Assembly (NCBI RefSeq): GCF_003860405.1
Contig: NZ_CP034170.1
Location: forward strand, 1,426,001 to 1,490,000
Direction of reading: 5' to 3'
Length of the DNA stretch: 64,000 nucleotides
Source: Nakamurella antarctica
GTDB taxonomy: Bacteria; Actinomycetota; Actinomycetes; Mycobacteriales; Nakamurellaceae
Part shown: positions 19,341 to 29,334 of the stretch, piece by piece
Layout of the letters: each line of letters opens with the position of its first letter
How positions within the stretch are numbered: position 1 is the stretch's first letter
Translations under genes and position numbers: made by a program
The notes under the pieces: model-generated
Told to the model about the DNA's origin: nothing
Database searches by the model: none
Seen by the model: the letters and a program-made list of their open reading frames with translations, nothing else

Positions 19341-19700
19341 CGTTCAAGAGTGCTGCACTCGGCGGGGCTCGTCGCGCGCGACGAGCCCGTATGTGCACGA
19401 ATAGCGGCTTGTGCACGGGCGCTTCAGGAGCCCTCGATGCGCTGTCTAGCTCTCATTCACGTTTGACACCCGATCTCGCGTACCATTATGGGCGCAGCCC
19501 GTGTGCGCATGGGCTGACTTCGCACGCTCCTACGCGGCCCCGCCTCGCCAGAGTCGGAAACCATGGCCGACGGTGCACTTCTCGGTCCTTTTCGAAGGCA
19601 AGAGCGCACCGAGGGCGTCAGGGCTCTATTCCACCGGAATAAGAGCGACAACCGAACTGCGGTGCGATTTACTCGCGCCGCCCAGTACTAAGGAATCATC
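19341..19700. other. rpsB upstream region, no gene
   Basis: These 360 bases hold no convincing gene. They contain a good promoter candidate (19463-19489) and thus a leader of about 200 bases before rpsB, long enough for S2 autoregulation, though no defined structure could be assigned. Confidence 0.5.
19463..19489 (+). promoter_or_regulatory. Probable rpsB promoter
   Basis: A perfect -35 TTGACA at 19463-19468 is followed after 15 bases by CATTAT (19484-19489) as -10. Spacing is short by about two bases, but a perfect -35 box in this GC-rich sequence directly upstream of the rpsB-tsf unit is unlikely by chance. Confidence 0.5.
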
Positions 19701-20627
19701 ATGGCTGTCGTAACAATGCGCCAGTTGCTGGATGCGGGTGTCCACTTCGGACACCAGACCCGGCGCTGGAACCCGAAGATGAAGCGTTTCATCTTCACGG
19801 AGCGCAATGGTATTTACATCATTGACCTTCAGCAGACTTTGACCTACATCGACAAGGCCTACGAGTTCATCAAAGAAACAGTCGCTCACGGCGGAACGGT
19901 GATGTTTATCGGCACCAAACGTCAGGCCCAAGAAGCGATTGCCGAGCAAGCGACTCGCGTTTCCATGCCGTACGTCAATCAGCGCTGGCTGGGTGGAATG
20001 CTCACCAACTTTCAGACCGTGCACAAGCGTTTGCTGCGCCTCAAGGACCTGGAAGCCATGGAAATTTCTGGCGACACCACCGGCCGCACCAAGAAGGAAC
20101 TGCTGTTGATGAGCCGCGAGCAGATCAAGCTCGCCAAGACCCTCGGCGGCGTTCGGGACATGGTCAAGGTTCCTTCGGTGGTGTGGATCGTCGATACGAA
20201 GAAGGAGCACATCGCCGTTGGCGAGGCGCGCAAGCTCAACATCCCGATCGTCGCGGTGCTGGACACCAACTGCGATCCCGATGAGGTCGACTTCCCGATC
20301 CCGGGTAACGATGACGCCATCCGCAGCGCCGCCGTCTTGACACGCGTTGTCGCCGACGCTGTCGCGGAAGGCCTCCTGGCTCGCTCCGGCAACGGCGGGG
20401 CCACTGTTGCCGAAGAACCACTGGCAGAGTGGGAGCGTGAGCTTTTGGCCCAGGGTACGCAGGCTCCGGTTGCTGAAGCTGCAGTCGCAGCGGTGGCAGC
20501 CGAGACTGGCGCAGCCGACAACGTAGTGGTCGAAGAGGTCGCCCTCGATGGCCGCACAGAAGACGTTCAGTCTGCTGTCGCCGACGTCGCCGCGCAGACC
20601 GAAGCTGGCGAAGCCGTCAACTCCTGA
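19701..20627 (+). CDS. rpsB: 30S ribosomal protein S2
   Basis: Small-subunit protein S2; 308 residues. ATG with AAGGA upstream. Signatures: [47 protein letters not shown] and [20 protein letters not shown]. The first 230 residues or so are the standard protein; the last 60-70 are an Ala/Glu/Val-rich acidic tail, common in actinobacteria. Paired with tsf 117 bases downstream. Confidence 0.97.
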   Translation: MAVVTMRQLLDAGVHFGHQTRRWNPKMKRFIFTERNGIYIIDLQQTLTYIDKAYEFIKETVAHGGTVMFIGTKRQAQEAIAEQATRVSMPYVNQRWLGGMLTNFQTVHKRLLRLKDLEAMEISGDTTGRTKKELLLMSREQIKLAKTLGGVRDMVKVPSVVWIVDTKKEHIAVGEARKLNIPIVAVLDTNCDPDEVDFPIPGNDDAIRSAAVLTRVVADAVAEGLLARSGNGGATVAEEPLAEWERELLAQGTQAPVAEAAVAAVAAETGAADNVVVEEVALDGRTEDVQSAVADVAAQTEAGEAVNS

Positions 20628-20744
20628 GCTGCTCTCCTTGGACGCCTCTCTCGCGCAGTGCAAGTGTGCTGATGCGAAAAGGCGAAAGTAATGCGGTTAA
20701 AAATGAACGAACCACTACGAAACGAAAAGTGAGGGACGCCGAGG

Positions 20745-21569
20745 ATGGCGAACTACACCGCCGCTGACGTAAAGCGGCTCCGTGAGCTCACGGGCTCCGG
20801 CTTCATGGATTGCAAGAAGGCCCTCGAAGAGACCGATAGCGATTTCGACAAGGCCATTGAAATCCTGCGGATCAAGGGCGCCAAGGATGTAGGTAAGCGC
20901 AGCGAGCGCACCACCGCCGAAGGCATGGTCGCCGCCAGTGGCAACGCCTTGATCGAACTCAACTCCGAGACTGACTTCGTTGCCAAAAACGCCGACTTCC
21001 AGGAGCTGGCTGCCAAGGTGGCGGTTGCAGCCGCGGCAGCTTCCGAAGGCACCGTAGAGGCGGTCCTCGCGACCGAACTCGATGGCTCAACGGTCGGCGA
21101 AGTCATCAACGTGGCGTCGGCGCGACTGGGCGAGAAGATTGTTCTCAACCGCGTGGTCAAGTACGACGGTGAAACCTCCGTCTACCTGCACAAGCGTTCA
21201 GCTGATCTTCCCCCCGCCATCGGTGTACTGGTGTCATTTAGTGGCGCGGGCTCTGAAGCGGCTGCGGCTGCGAAGTCCGCAGCGCTCCAGATCGCTTCGC
21301 TCAAGGCGAAGTACGTCACCCGGGACGAAATCCCGGCTGAGGTGGTTGAATCTGAAAAGCGTATTGCAGAGGCTACCGCGCGCGAGGAGGGCAAGCCGGA
21401 AGCGGCTTTGCCCAAGATCGTTGAAGGCCGCGTTAACGGGTTCTATAAGGATTCGGTACTGCTGGAGCAGTCGTCCGTTCTGGACTCCAAGAAGACAGTC
21501 GGTAAGTTGCTCGAAGAAGCTGGCGTCACCGTCACCGCGTTCGCGCGGTTCGAGGTCGGCCAGGTCTGA
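20745..21569 (+). CDS. tsf: Elongation factor Ts
   Basis: Guanine nucleotide exchange factor for EF-Tu; 274 residues, family length. The N-terminal UBA domain reads [20 protein letters not shown]. The catalytic motif [14 protein letters not shown] and the core segment around [15 protein letters not shown] follow; the C-terminus closes with a typical [19 protein letters not shown] precedes the ATG. A very stable terminator follows directly. Confidence 0.97.
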   Translation: MANYTAADVKRLRELTGSGFMDCKKALEETDSDFDKAIEILRIKGAKDVGKRSERTTAEGMVAASGNALIELNSETDFVAKNADFQELAAKVAVAAAAASEGTVEAVLATELDGSTVGEVINVASARLGEKIVLNRVVKYDGETSVYLHKRSADLPPAIGVLVSFSGAGSEAAAAAKSAALQIASLKAKYVTRDEIPAEVVESEKRIAEATAREEGKPEAALPKIVEGRVNGFYKDSVLLEQSSVLDSKKTVGKLLEEAGVTVTAFARFEVGQV

Positions 21570-21578
21570 TTTTTTCAT

Positions 21579-21636
21579 GGCCGGTGCCGTCAGCGAACTC
21601 CCCCGTGGAGCACGCTGACGGCACCGGCCCTGTTTT
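21579..21636 (+). terminator. Strong terminator after tsf
   Basis: A 17-bp perfect stem (21579-21595 with 21613-21629; arms GGCCGGTGCCGTCAGCG and its complement) around a 17-base loop, followed by TGTTTT. It separates rpsB-tsf from pyrH-frr-cdsA. Confidence 0.9.
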
Positions 21637-21652
21637 GTAAATGGGGTAGCTC

Positions 21653-22387
21653 GTGTCAGAAAATGTTCGTCATAAGTTTGGCCGGGTGGTTCTCAAGCTC
21701 GGCGGCGAGATGTTCGGTGGGAGTGGCGAAGTAGGGGTCGACCCAGTGGTCGTATCAACCGTTGCGCGACAGATCGCCGAAGTGGTGTGCGGCGGCACCC
21801 AAGTGGCTGTCGTCATCGGTGGAGGCAACTTCTTCCGCGGCGCAGAATTGCAGCAACGCGGAATGGACCGGGCTCGCTCGGACTATATGGGCATGCTGGG
21901 CACCGTGATGAACTGCCTTGCGTTGCAAGACTTCTTGGAGCGGGAACAGCAAATCGATACGCGGGTGCAGACCGCTATCACCATGGGCCAAGTTGCAGAA
22001 CCGTACATCCCCAGGCGTGCTGCTCGGCACCTGGAAAAGGGCCGTGTCGTCATCTTCGGCGCTGGCATGGGAATGCCCTACTTCTCCACAGACACCACAG
22101 CCGCGCAGCGCGCGTTGGAAATCTCCGCAGAAGTCGTGCTGATGGCCAAAGCCGTGGATGGCGTGTACGACAGCGATCCCAGAACCAATCCGGACGCACA
22201 GATGTTCACCTCCATCACGCATCGCGAGGTGGTGGAGGCAGGACTCAAGGTGGCCGATGCCACGGCGTTTACGCTGTGTATGGACAACCGCATGCCGATT
22301 ATTGTCTTCAACCTCCTGACCGAGGGCAACATTGCCCGCGCGGTGGCTGGCGACGATATTGGCACTCTCGTTTCGACCCCGCTGTAG
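21653..22387 (+). CDS. pyrH: UMP kinase
   Basis: Amino-acid-kinase-fold UMP kinase that phosphorylates UMP to UDP; 244 residues. GTG start 17 bases after the tsf terminator. Motifs: [13 protein letters not shown] (phosphate loop), [48 protein letters not shown], and [16 protein letters not shown]. The position between tsf and frr is standard. Confidence 0.96.
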   Translation: MSENVRHKFGRVVLKLGGEMFGGSGEVGVDPVVVSTVARQIAEVVCGGTQVAVVIGGGNFFRGAELQQRGMDRARSDYMGMLGTVMNCLALQDFLEREQQIDTRVQTAITMGQVAEPYIPRRAARHLEKGRVVIFGAGMGMPYFSTDTTAAQRALEISAEVVLMAKAVDGVYDSDPRTNPDAQMFTSITHREVVEAGLKVADATAFTLCMDNRMPIIVFNLLTEGNIARAVAGDDIGTLVSTPL

Positions 22388-22418
22388 TCACCGGCACTCA
22401 AAGAAAAGGTGCACCGAA

Positions 22419-22982
22419 ATGATCGACGAAACCCTCTTCGACGCCGAAGAGAAGATGGAAAAAGCCATTGACTCCGCCAAGAACGATATGGCGACCTTGC
22501 GCACCGGCAGGGCGAATCCCAATATCTTCTCGCGCATCCAGGTCGACTACTACGGTGCTCCGACCCCACTGCAGCAAATGGCGACCATCACTATCCCCGA
22601 AGCGCGGATGGCCGTCATTAAGCCATACGATATGACCCAGTTGCAGTCCATCGAAAAGGCAATTCGGGACTCCGATCTCGGTGTGAACCCGGGTAATGAT
22701 GGCAACGTCTTGCGCATCGTTTTTCCGCAGCTCACCGAAGAGCGGCGACGCGAGCTGGGCAAAACGGCCCGAGCAAAGGGTGAAGACGCGAAGGTCTCGG
22801 TTCGCAACATCCGCCGTAAGGCAAAAGACTACATCGACAAGATGGTCAAGGACAAAGATTCCGAAGTGTCCGAAGATGACGGAGCCCGCGCAGAGAAGGA
22901 ACTGCAGACCGTCACAGACCGTCATATCGCGATTATTGATGAGCTCGTTAAGCACAAAGAAGCCGAACTGCTTGAAGTCTGA
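22419..22982 (+). CDS. frr: Ribosome recycling factor
   Basis: Splits post-termination ribosomes together with EF-G; 187 residues, family length. The frame extends to 22332 within pyrH, but AAAAGG precedes the ATG at 22419 and the protein aligns from [17 protein letters not shown]. Signatures: [54 protein letters not shown]. The stop overlaps the cdsA start by one base. Confidence 0.97.
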   Translation: MIDETLFDAEEKMEKAIDSAKNDMATLRTGRANPNIFSRIQVDYYGAPTPLQQMATITIPEARMAVIKPYDMTQLQSIEKAIRDSDLGVNPGNDGNVLRIVFPQLTEERRRELGKTARAKGEDAKVSVRNIRRKAKDYIDKMVKDKDSEVSEDDGARAEKELQTVTDRHIAIIDELVKHKEAELLEV

Positions 22983-23842
22983 TGGCGCAGAAATCACCTA
23001 GACAGCCCGACAGTTCGCCTGCTGTCCCGTCAAAGGCAGGACGAAATCTGCCCGTCGCCTTCGGTGTTGCATTGCTCTTCGCCGCGGTCATCATCCCCGC
23101 AGTGTTGCTGTGGCGCTGGACTTTCGTGGCCATCATTATCGCTGCGGTGGCGGCCTCCGTCTGGGAGCTACGCGCCACCTTGGCATCGGCGGTCAACATC
23201 ACTATCAGCTGGGAGCCGATTGTCCTCGGGGGCGCCGCAACTCTGGTCCTAACCTGGTTCTTCAGCTACCCAGCGCAAATTGTTGGAATCAGCTTGACGG
23301 TTCTTGCTTGCATGATCTGGCGGCTGCCGGGCGGTCAGCAGGGCTATCTGCGTGACCTATCCGCGTCGGTGTTCGTCGTGGTGTACGTGGTGTTCTTCGC
23401 TACCTTCGCGGTGTTGATGGCGGCGCCGCATGACGGGTCTTATCGGATCCTGACATTCCTCATCTTGGTTGTCTCTTCGGATACGGGCGGGTACGCGGCG
23501 GGCGTCCTCTTCGGCAAACACCCGATGGCTCCCAGCATTTCCCCGAAGAAAAGCTGGGAAGGCTTCGCCGGTTCGGTGGTGACCACCATGGCGGCGGGCG
23601 CTATTTGCCTCTGGTTGATGTTGGAAACCGATTGGTGGCGCGGACTTATCATCGGAGCCGTCATAGCTCTCATTGCCAGCGTGGGCGACCTTATCGAGTC
23701 TTTGATCAAAAGGGATATTGGGGTCAAAGATATGGGAACCCTGCTGCCTGGTCACGGTGGCGTTATGGATCGGATGGACTCCCTGTTGCCGTCGGCAGTG
23801 GCCGCGTGGATGCTCCTCACCCTGCTCGTCCCGGTGATTTAG
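22982..23842 (+). CDS. cdsA: Phosphatidate cytidylyltransferase
   Basis: CDP-diacylglycerol synthase, an integral membrane enzyme of phospholipid synthesis; 286 residues with about eight hydrophobic segments. The family signature near the C-terminus is complete: LIKRDIGVKDMGTLLPGHGG followed by VMDRMDS. Other motifs are SSDTGGYAAGVLFGKHP and SPKKSWEGFAG. The N-terminus is a hydrophilic stretch of about 25 residues. It starts on the last base of the frr stop. Confidence 0.95.
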   Translation: MAQKSPRQPDSSPAVPSKAGRNLPVAFGVALLFAAVIIPAVLLWRWTFVAIIIAAVAASVWELRATLASAVNITISWEPIVLGGAATLVLTWFFSYPAQIVGISLTVLACMIWRLPGGQQGYLRDLSASVFVVVYVVFFATFAVLMAAPHDGSYRILTFLILVVSSDTGGYAAGVLFGKHPMAPSISPKKSWEGFAGSVVTTMAAGAICLWLMLETDWWRGLIIGAVIALIASVGDLIESLIKRDIGVKDMGTLLPGHGGVMDRMDSLLPSAVAAWMLLTLLVPVI

Positions 23843-23851
23843 GCGCGCGGT

Positions 23852-24127
23852 GTGGCACGTAAGAACCGGCGCTACCCCGACGCCCAAGACAGGCCGCTGA
23901 ATGGCAGTTTTTCGCGGGTGGAGAGCGCCGCAGACGGCGAATACGTCGTGCGCACTATTCCTGCCGCTCGCGCGCTGAAATCCTACCGCTGTCCCTACTG
24001 TCAGCAGACAATCCCAGCTGGCACGCCGCATATTGTGAGCTGGCCGCGGGAAGCCGAAACCGCCATCGATAGCTCGGGCGATCGGCGGCACTGGCACACG
24101 GGGTGCTGGCAACGACATCTGCGGTAG
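23852..24127 (+). CDS. Zinc-ribbon-like protein
   Basis: 91-residue cytoplasmic protein with a basic N-terminus (MARKNRRYPDAQDRP). A CPYC pair near residue 49 and an HWHTGCW motif near residue 83 together look like a Cys/His zinc site. Similar small proteins, sometimes labelled ATP/GTP-binding, are conserved in actinobacteria near cdsA, but I know of no experimental function. GTG start nine bases after cdsA, so probably cotranscribed. Confidence 0.7.
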   Translation: MARKNRRYPDAQDRPLNGSFSRVESAADGEYVVRTIPAARALKSYRCPYCQQTIPAGTPHIVSWPREAETAIDSSGDRRHWHTGCWQRHLR

Positions 24128-24145
24128 CTGGCAGGATAAGCCTGG

Positions 24146-24892
24146 ATGAGTATCGACATACGAGCCAACACCATGCTCCCTGCCCGCAGGGAAGCCTTCA
24201 CCCTAACTACTGCTGACGGGGTGGACCTCGTAGCCGAGCTGGCCCTCCCGCTCGAACGCGATCCGGTCGCCGCCGTGATTTGTCTGCATCCACTGCCGAC
24301 CCACGGCGGCATGATGGACTCCCACATCTTTCGCAAGGCAGCCTTCAGGCTTCCGGCGCTGGCGGACTTTGCCGTGTTGAGGTTCAACACCCGGGGTACC
24401 GTCAGCGAGGCTGGCCGGAGTCAGGGAACCTTCGATGGCGGTGACGCCGAGCGCTTAGACGTTCAGGCAGCGGTGGACTTCGCGACGCTGCGCGGCCTGC
24501 CCGACCGCTGGCTCCTGGGCTGGAGTTTCGGGACCGAGCTGGCATTGCGGTACGGAGCTGGTCTGGATGTGACCGGCGCCATCCTGCTGTCGCCGCCGTT
24601 GCACCGGGCAACCGATAGCGACCTCGACACGTGGGCAAAGAGCGGAAAACCACTTCACGCTCTGGTGCCCGAGTTGGACGACTACCTGCAGCCTGACGAG
24701 GCAAGGATCCGCTTCGCCCGAGTGCCGCAGGCCCGGGTGACGGGCTTTCCGGGTACGAAACATCTCTGGGTGGGTAAGTCCGAAGTGGCCCTCGACGCCA
24801 TCGTGGCAACTATTCGCCCGTCATCGGCGCCGTTGCCGCAAACGTGGATGGGGGAGCACCACCTCGCAACTGTGAAGATCGTGAGCAGCTAA
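24146..24892 (+). CDS. Alpha/beta hydrolase
   Basis: 248-residue alpha/beta-hydrolase-fold protein of the dienelactone hydrolase/YfhR-like group. Oxyanion-side segment AVICLHPLPTHGGMMDSH, then RFNTRGT, then the nucleophile elbow GWSFGTELALRYG (Ser near residue 127). The catalytic His is probably in GTKHLWVG near the C-terminus. Substrate unknown. It follows the zinc-ribbon gene by 18 bases. Confidence 0.8.
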   Translation: MSIDIRANTMLPARREAFTLTTADGVDLVAELALPLERDPVAAVICLHPLPTHGGMMDSHIFRKAAFRLPALADFAVLRFNTRGTVSEAGRSQGTFDGGDAERLDVQAAVDFATLRGLPDRWLLGWSFGTELALRYGAGLDVTGAILLSPPLHRATDSDLDTWAKSGKPLHALVPELDDYLQPDEARIRFARVPQARVTGFPGTKHLWVGKSEVALDAIVATIRPSSAPLPQTWMGEHHLATVKIVSS

Positions 24893-24964
24893 CTCTGGAC
24901 TGGGGAGCGCCGATAGGGCCCCGCCCAGTCTGGGAACAGCCACAACTGGAAGCAGGATTTACTT

Positions 24965-25780
24965 ATGACAGCTCTTCCCGCATACCCAGGAAATTACGTG
25001 GATCCCAGCGTCGAAGGCAACGCGTTGGCGATCCGCGGATTACAGAAGAAGTTTGGCGAAAAAGTCGCCGTCGACTCCGTTAACCTCGATGTACCGGCTG
25101 GCTCGTTCTTTGGTCTTGTCGGACCCAATGGCGCTGGTAAGACAACACTGCTGTCGATGGTGACCGGTCTTTTGCGGCCGGATGCTGGTCGGGCGTACCT
25201 CGACGGAGTCGACGTCTGGCGCGACCCGGCGGAAGCTAAAGGGCGAATGGGGGTGTTGCCCGACGGACTGAAACTATTCGAAAGGCTCTCCGGCCGGGAG
25301 CTTCTGACCTATCTGGGCCGGTTTCGGCAGATCCCCGCCGAAGTGGTGACGGCGCGGGTGGACGAGCTGCTCGAAGTCATGGATCTCGCTGAGGCGGAGA
25401 ACAAGCTGGTAGCGGACTACTCAACAGGCATGCGCAAGAAAATAACCTTGGCTGCTGCGCTCCTGCACTCGCCCAAGGTCTTGTTGCTCGACGAGCCGCT
25501 AGAGGCTGTTGATCCCGTATCTGCTCGAGTCATTCGCACTGTGCTTAAACGATTCACCCGCGGCGGCGGGACAGTGATCCTATCCAGCCATGTCATGGCG
25601 CTGGTCGAGGAGTTGTGTAGTGATGTGGCGGTGATGGCTGCCGGCCGCATTGTTGCCGTCGGCTCGGTGCAAGAAGTTCGAGGCGCGGCCGCGAGCTTGG
25701 ACGATGCGTTTATCGACCTCATCGGGACAGACCACCGCGGCGAAGGGGGTCTGGAATGGTTGCAGTCTTCTTCAGTCTGA
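24965..25780 (+). CDS. ABC transporter ATP-binding protein
   Basis: ATPase subunit of an ABC-2-type export system; 271 residues. Walker A GPNGAGKTTLLS near residue 54, signature YSTGMRKKITLAAALLHSP, Walker B KVLLLDEPLEAVDP with catalytic Glu, and switch His in ILSSHVM. The first 20 residues or so precede the domain. Its 3' end overlaps the permease gene by 25 bases, so the two form one exporter. Cargo cannot be inferred. Confidence 0.92.
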   Translation: MTALPAYPGNYVDPSVEGNALAIRGLQKKFGEKVAVDSVNLDVPAGSFFGLVGPNGAGKTTLLSMVTGLLRPDAGRAYLDGVDVWRDPAEAKGRMGVLPDGLKLFERLSGRELLTYLGRFRQIPAEVVTARVDELLEVMDLAEAENKLVADYSTGMRKKITLAAALLHSPKVLLLDEPLEAVDPVSARVIRTVLKRFTRGGGTVILSSHVMALVEELCSDVAVMAAGRIVAVGSVQEVRGAAASLDDAFIDLIGTDHRGEGGLEWLQSSSV

Positions 25781-27336
25781 AATTCACACTTGTTGCCAGC
25801 AGATACCGCGTGATGCCGACGGCGAAGCGGGTGTGGGCGTTCGTGGGGTTGGCGGTCCTTTTCCTTGTGGTGGGGTTTTTTGCTTTCGGCATTTCGACGA
25901 CGCGGACCGAGCCAGACGTTGCCGTCACCGCGGCCACGATCGCACTGTTCACCCTCTTCATCGCATGGACCTTGACGCCCATGATCGCGTTTGGAGTTGA
26001 CGAGACCGTTGACCCGCATCGGTTCTCGCTCCTACCATTGCGGCGCCGGACGCTGATTCCGGGGCTGACCGCGGCTGCGGTCATAGGAATTTTACCGATG
26101 GTCAACATCATCGTTCTGATCGGTTTTGCTGTTTCGCTGGCGAAGAAGTGGTGGATACTGCCGCTAGCTCTGGTGTGCATGGGATTGGGCCTTTTGCTGT
26201 GCATCATGCTGTCGCGGGCAGCGGCCACATCCATTGCGACTCTGATGTCCAGTAGGCGGGGACGAGACCTGGGGATGCTCGCGGGGTTCGGCGTCTTCGT
26301 GCTCTACCTTGGCGTGGTTGGTTCGTTGAGCGCAATGAGCGACACCACGGACCTCGGCGCAAAGTTCACCCGAGCAGCAGACGCACTCGCGTGGAGCCCG
26401 GCGGGCGCACTGGCACGGCTGCCTGGTCTGGTGGAGGAGGGTGCCTTCGGTCAGGTGGGACTCTGTGTTGTGGTGCTGGTGGCGTCGTTTTCTCTCGTCG
26501 GCTGGTGGTGGGCGAGCGCGCTGAGGCGCAGCATGGAGTCAGTCCCCTCCAGCACTGAATCGTCCGCCCCGGCCGGACATTCACAGTTCGGCGGTCCCCA
26601 GGCCAGCACACGCTCGGTGGTGTGGATGCGGGATCTGATGCTTACCTGGCGGGACCCGATGCGCAGGCTGCCTTGGATGATCGTCATCGTGGTGCTTTTC
26701 GCGATGCCCTTCATCTACGTTCGCGGTCACGGCACCCTTTTTGCGGTGGCGTTGGGCGGCTGGATGACCGGCACGCAGGCTGCTAATCAGCTGGGCGTCG
26801 ACGGCTCCGGTCTGTGGTTGCACATCGTCGCCACAGGGAGTCGAGCGAAGGCAAAAGCTGAACTGATGGGGCACGCTTTGACATCGCTGATCCCGGGGCT
26901 GATTCTAGGCGGGCTTGCAGTACTGATGTGGGCTCTCATTCGCGGCGACACTGCATGGCTGCCGGCAGGTTTGGGCTTGACGTGGACGGCTGTAGTCAGC
27001 GCACTAGGGCTAGCTTCCTGGCTGTCGGTGAAACTTCCCGTGGCTATCCCGCAAAGCAGGACAGCGATGTTCGCCTCGGCAGTCCCCGCGCACAAGAGCC
27101 GTGCTCTCGGCACTACGATGGCGGTCCTTCTCGGCCCGGTGCTGCTGACCATCCCCGTGGGTGTTCTCGTATTCTTAAGCCTTTCGGTGGACCCGTTGTG
27201 GGGCTGGGTTGCCCTCGTGGTGGGACCGCTCTATAGCGGCGCAATGTGCCTGGCTCTGATCAATCGAGCCGCCACGCTGTACGCGGAAACCGGCGCCGAA
27301 ATTCTGCAATTAGTTTCGCTGGGCGATCGAGTATGA
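25756..27336 (+). CDS. ABC transporter permease
   Basis: Integral membrane partner of the upstream ATPase; 526 residues with about twelve hydrophobic segments arranged in two halves separated by a hydrophilic region around residues 255-300 (SVPSSTESSAPAGHSQFGGP). The size and layout fit large actinobacterial ABC-2 permeases. Substrate unknown. Convergent with the coiled-coil gene, whose stop is 27 bases away. Confidence 0.85.
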   Translation: MVAVFFSLKFTLVASRYRVMPTAKRVWAFVGLAVLFLVVGFFAFGISTTRTEPDVAVTAATIALFTLFIAWTLTPMIAFGVDETVDPHRFSLLPLRRRTLIPGLTAAAVIGILPMVNIIVLIGFAVSLAKKWWILPLALVCMGLGLLLCIMLSRAAATSIATLMSSRRGRDLGMLAGFGVFVLYLGVVGSLSAMSDTTDLGAKFTRAADALAWSPAGALARLPGLVEEGAFGQVGLCVVVLVASFSLVGWWWASALRRSMESVPSSTESSAPAGHSQFGGPQASTRSVVWMRDLMLTWRDPMRRLPWMIVIVVLFAMPFIYVRGHGTLFAVALGGWMTGTQAANQLGVDGSGLWLHIVATGSRAKAKAELMGHALTSLIPGLILGGLAVLMWALIRGDTAWLPAGLGLTWTAVVSALGLASWLSVKLPVAIPQSRTAMFASAVPAHKSRALGTTMAVLLGPVLLTIPVGVLVFLSLSVDPLWGWVALVVGPLYSGAMCLALINRAATLYAETGAEILQLVSLGDRV

Positions 27337-27363
27337 GCAGTGCGACCGTGGCTTGAATCCCCT

Positions 27364-28770
27364 TTACGGCTGCTGCACGTCGCCGTTCGTCGCGTCGTCT
27401 GCTGGCGCAGTTCCGTCCGCACTAGAGCCCTCACGCTCGATCTCCGAGTCCTGATCCCAGACCGCAGCTTCCGCCGGCGAGGGAGCGTTCGCCTCCTCGC
27501 TTGTCGGGTAGACCTGCGTTTCCGGCACAGGGTCGAAGTCGGCGGCGCTCGGACGAGCGGCTTCTGCTGGATCGACTCTCAGATTTGAGCATGCTTGCGA
27601 AGCCGCATCGCGGATGTGATCCAGATGCGGAAGAACGGACGAAAGTTGCTGCTGCACGTGGTCTCTCACATCTAACATTGCTGATACGGCGTCGTCAGCC
27701 GCACTGACGCGGCTATGTGCACGCGCCGTCGCCTGTTCAATAATGGCGTCGGCATGGTTGGTCGCATTCCTCACCAACGCTGCGGAGGTGGCGCTGGCGG
27801 TTGCCACCAACTCCGTCGCCCGCGCGTGGGATTCTTCTGTTATCTGCTCTGCACTTGCTAGTGCTTCGGACACCACGCGATCAGCTTCCGCCGTCGAGTA
27901 TCGCTCTTGTTCGGCCACCAACTGATGCGCTTCGATCCGGCGCGCGGAGATGGTGATCTCGAAATCGTCTTCGACCTCCTTGCGGCGCTCGGCAGATTCA
28001 GAATCGAGCAGGCGCCGTAATTCGCGGCCCTCGCTCTGAATGCGTTCGACCTCGGCGGTGGCTTCGGAAATAAGCGCTTGCGCCTGCGCCTGCGCCCGTT
28101 CCAGAGTTACTGCGGCCTGTTCTTCGTCTGCGGCGCATTTCGCAGCAAGGTCCTCCATCGCCTGGGTTCGAGTGGCGAGCGACTCGGCGTCAAGGCGGTC
28201 GCGCAAGTGGGTTGCGTCCTGGGTCAGGTTGTCGGCTTTCTCTGTTGCCGCCTCGATCATCGCTGCAGCTTCCTGAGCTGCATCTTCCCGAGCCTTGGCG
28301 CCTTCGGCGGTGGTCTCGGCCAAGAGGTCACGAACCTGTTCCGCCAGCAGCGCTCGGGATTTCTCACGCTCGGCCTCAAGCGCAGCGCGCTCTTGGGCCA
28401 GTTCGGCGACTGACCTGTCAAGCAGGGCCTGCTTATCCGTAGTTTCGGTGCGAGCCTTGGTCCGAATTTCGGTAGCTTCTTCTTCGGCGAGCCGGATCAT
28501 CCGCTGCATCCGGTCGGAAAGGCCAGCCATGGACGTGGGTGCCAGCGCGGTGTGATCCAACTGCCTGCGAAACTCGTCCGCTTCAGACTGCGCGGCGGCC
28601 ATCCCCGCCGCTAGTTCGGCTAAACGCTGGGAAGCCGAATCGCGGTCGGCAGCCAAGATTCGTAAGTCGTATTCGAGTCGGTCGAGGTGCTGGTTCACCT
28701 GCTCCGGAGAGTACCCACGGCGAACCAATTCGAATGCGGCCTGTTGCGGAAGCCACTCACCTGAAGTCAT
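27364..28770 (-). CDS. DivIVA-like coiled-coil protein
   Basis: 468-residue protein with an N-terminal DivIVA-like segment (FELVRRGYSPEQVNQHLDRL) followed by some 330 residues of almost uninterrupted Ala/Glu/Arg-rich coiled coil and a 70-residue acidic Pro-rich tail. This resembles the DivIVA/Wag31 and Scy/FilP-type scaffold proteins of actinobacteria, which organise polar growth, division or cytoskeletal filaments. There are no membrane segments. It is too long for canonical DivIVA, and the true paralogue near ftsZ is not in this window, so its exact job is unclear. Confidence 0.75.
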   Translation of the reverse strand: MTSGEWLPQQAAFELVRRGYSPEQVNQHLDRLEYDLRILAADRDSASQRLAELAAGMAAAQSEADEFRRQLDHTALAPTSMAGLSDRMQRMIRLAEEEATEIRTKARTETTDKQALLDRSVAELAQERAALEAEREKSRALLAEQVRDLLAETTAEGAKAREDAAQEAAAMIEAATEKADNLTQDATHLRDRLDAESLATRTQAMEDLAAKCAADEEQAAVTLERAQAQAQALISEATAEVERIQSEGRELRRLLDSESAERRKEVEDDFEITISARRIEAHQLVAEQERYSTAEADRVVSEALASAEQITEESHARATELVATASATSAALVRNATNHADAIIEQATARAHSRVSAADDAVSAMLDVRDHVQQQLSSVLPHLDHIRDAASQACSNLRVDPAEAARPSAADFDPVPETQVYPTSEEANAPSPAEAAVWDQDSEIEREGSSADGTAPADDATNGDVQQP

Positions 28771-28851
28771 TTACCTATCGTCCCACGCCGGTGTGACAGC
28801 GAAGCGTCGGGAGCGGCACGGCAGGTGGTTGATGACGGCTAAATACGAACC

Positions 28852-29298
28852 TTAGAGCGTGCTCGCGGGCTCGACCAGCTCAAGCAGCACGCCACCGGTG
28901 TCCTTGGGGTGCACAAAGTTGATGCGAGAGTTGGCGGTGCCGCGGCGCGCCTGCTCGTAAAGCAGCCGTAGTCCACTGGCCCGAATGGTTGCCATAGCAT
29001 CGTCAATATTGGGCACCCGGAGCGCGAGTTGCTGCAGACCTGGACCGCTGCGTGAAATAAATTTGGCGATCGCCGACTCCGGTGTCAACGCGGCAAGAAG
29101 CTGGATCTGGGTCCCGCCAGAGGCGCCGAAGGAGATCATGGCTTCTTCGACGCCCTGCTCTTCGTTTATTTCCCGGTGGACAAGTACGCCGCCCAGAGTC
29201 CCCACATGGAAATCGATCGCCGCGTCCAAGTTGGGTACGGCTATTCCGACGTGGTCAACCATGGTGACCGCAAGGCCAGGCGGTAAGTGGAGCGTCAT
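28852..29298 (-). CDS. mce: Methylmalonyl-CoA epimerase
   Basis: Glyoxalase/VOC-fold enzyme interconverting (R)- and (S)-methylmalonyl-CoA in propionate metabolism; 148 residues. Two beta-alpha-beta-beta-beta modules: [19 protein letters not shown] (metal His) and [18 protein letters not shown], with [19 protein letters not shown] at the end carrying the metal Glu. The start at 29298 would be leaderless, with a TACACT -10 box six bases before it; ATG at 29262 (MVDHVGIAV) is the alternative. Divergent from the thiolase, a common pairing in actinobacteria. Confidence 0.92.
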   Translation of the reverse strand: MTLHLPPGLAVTMVDHVGIAVPNLDAAIDFHVGTLGGVLVHREINEEQGVEEAMISFGASGGTQIQLLAALTPESAIAKFISRSGPGLQQLALRVPNIDDAMATIRASGLRLLYEQARRGTANSRINFVHPKDTGGVLLELVEPASTL

Positions 29299-29304
29299 GA
29301 GGGG

Positions 29305-29328
29305 AGTGTAATTGGACTGCTCTACGCT
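29305..29328. promoter_or_regulatory. Face-to-face leaderless promoters of mce and thiolase
   Basis: In the 36 bases between the two starts, each strand carries a -10-like hexamer exactly six bases before its start codon: TACACT (29310-29305, minus) and TACGCT (29323-29328, plus). This spacing puts transcription at the first base of each ATG, as in leaderless genes. No clear -35 boxes. Confidence 0.45.
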
Positions 29329-29334
29329 CGGGTC

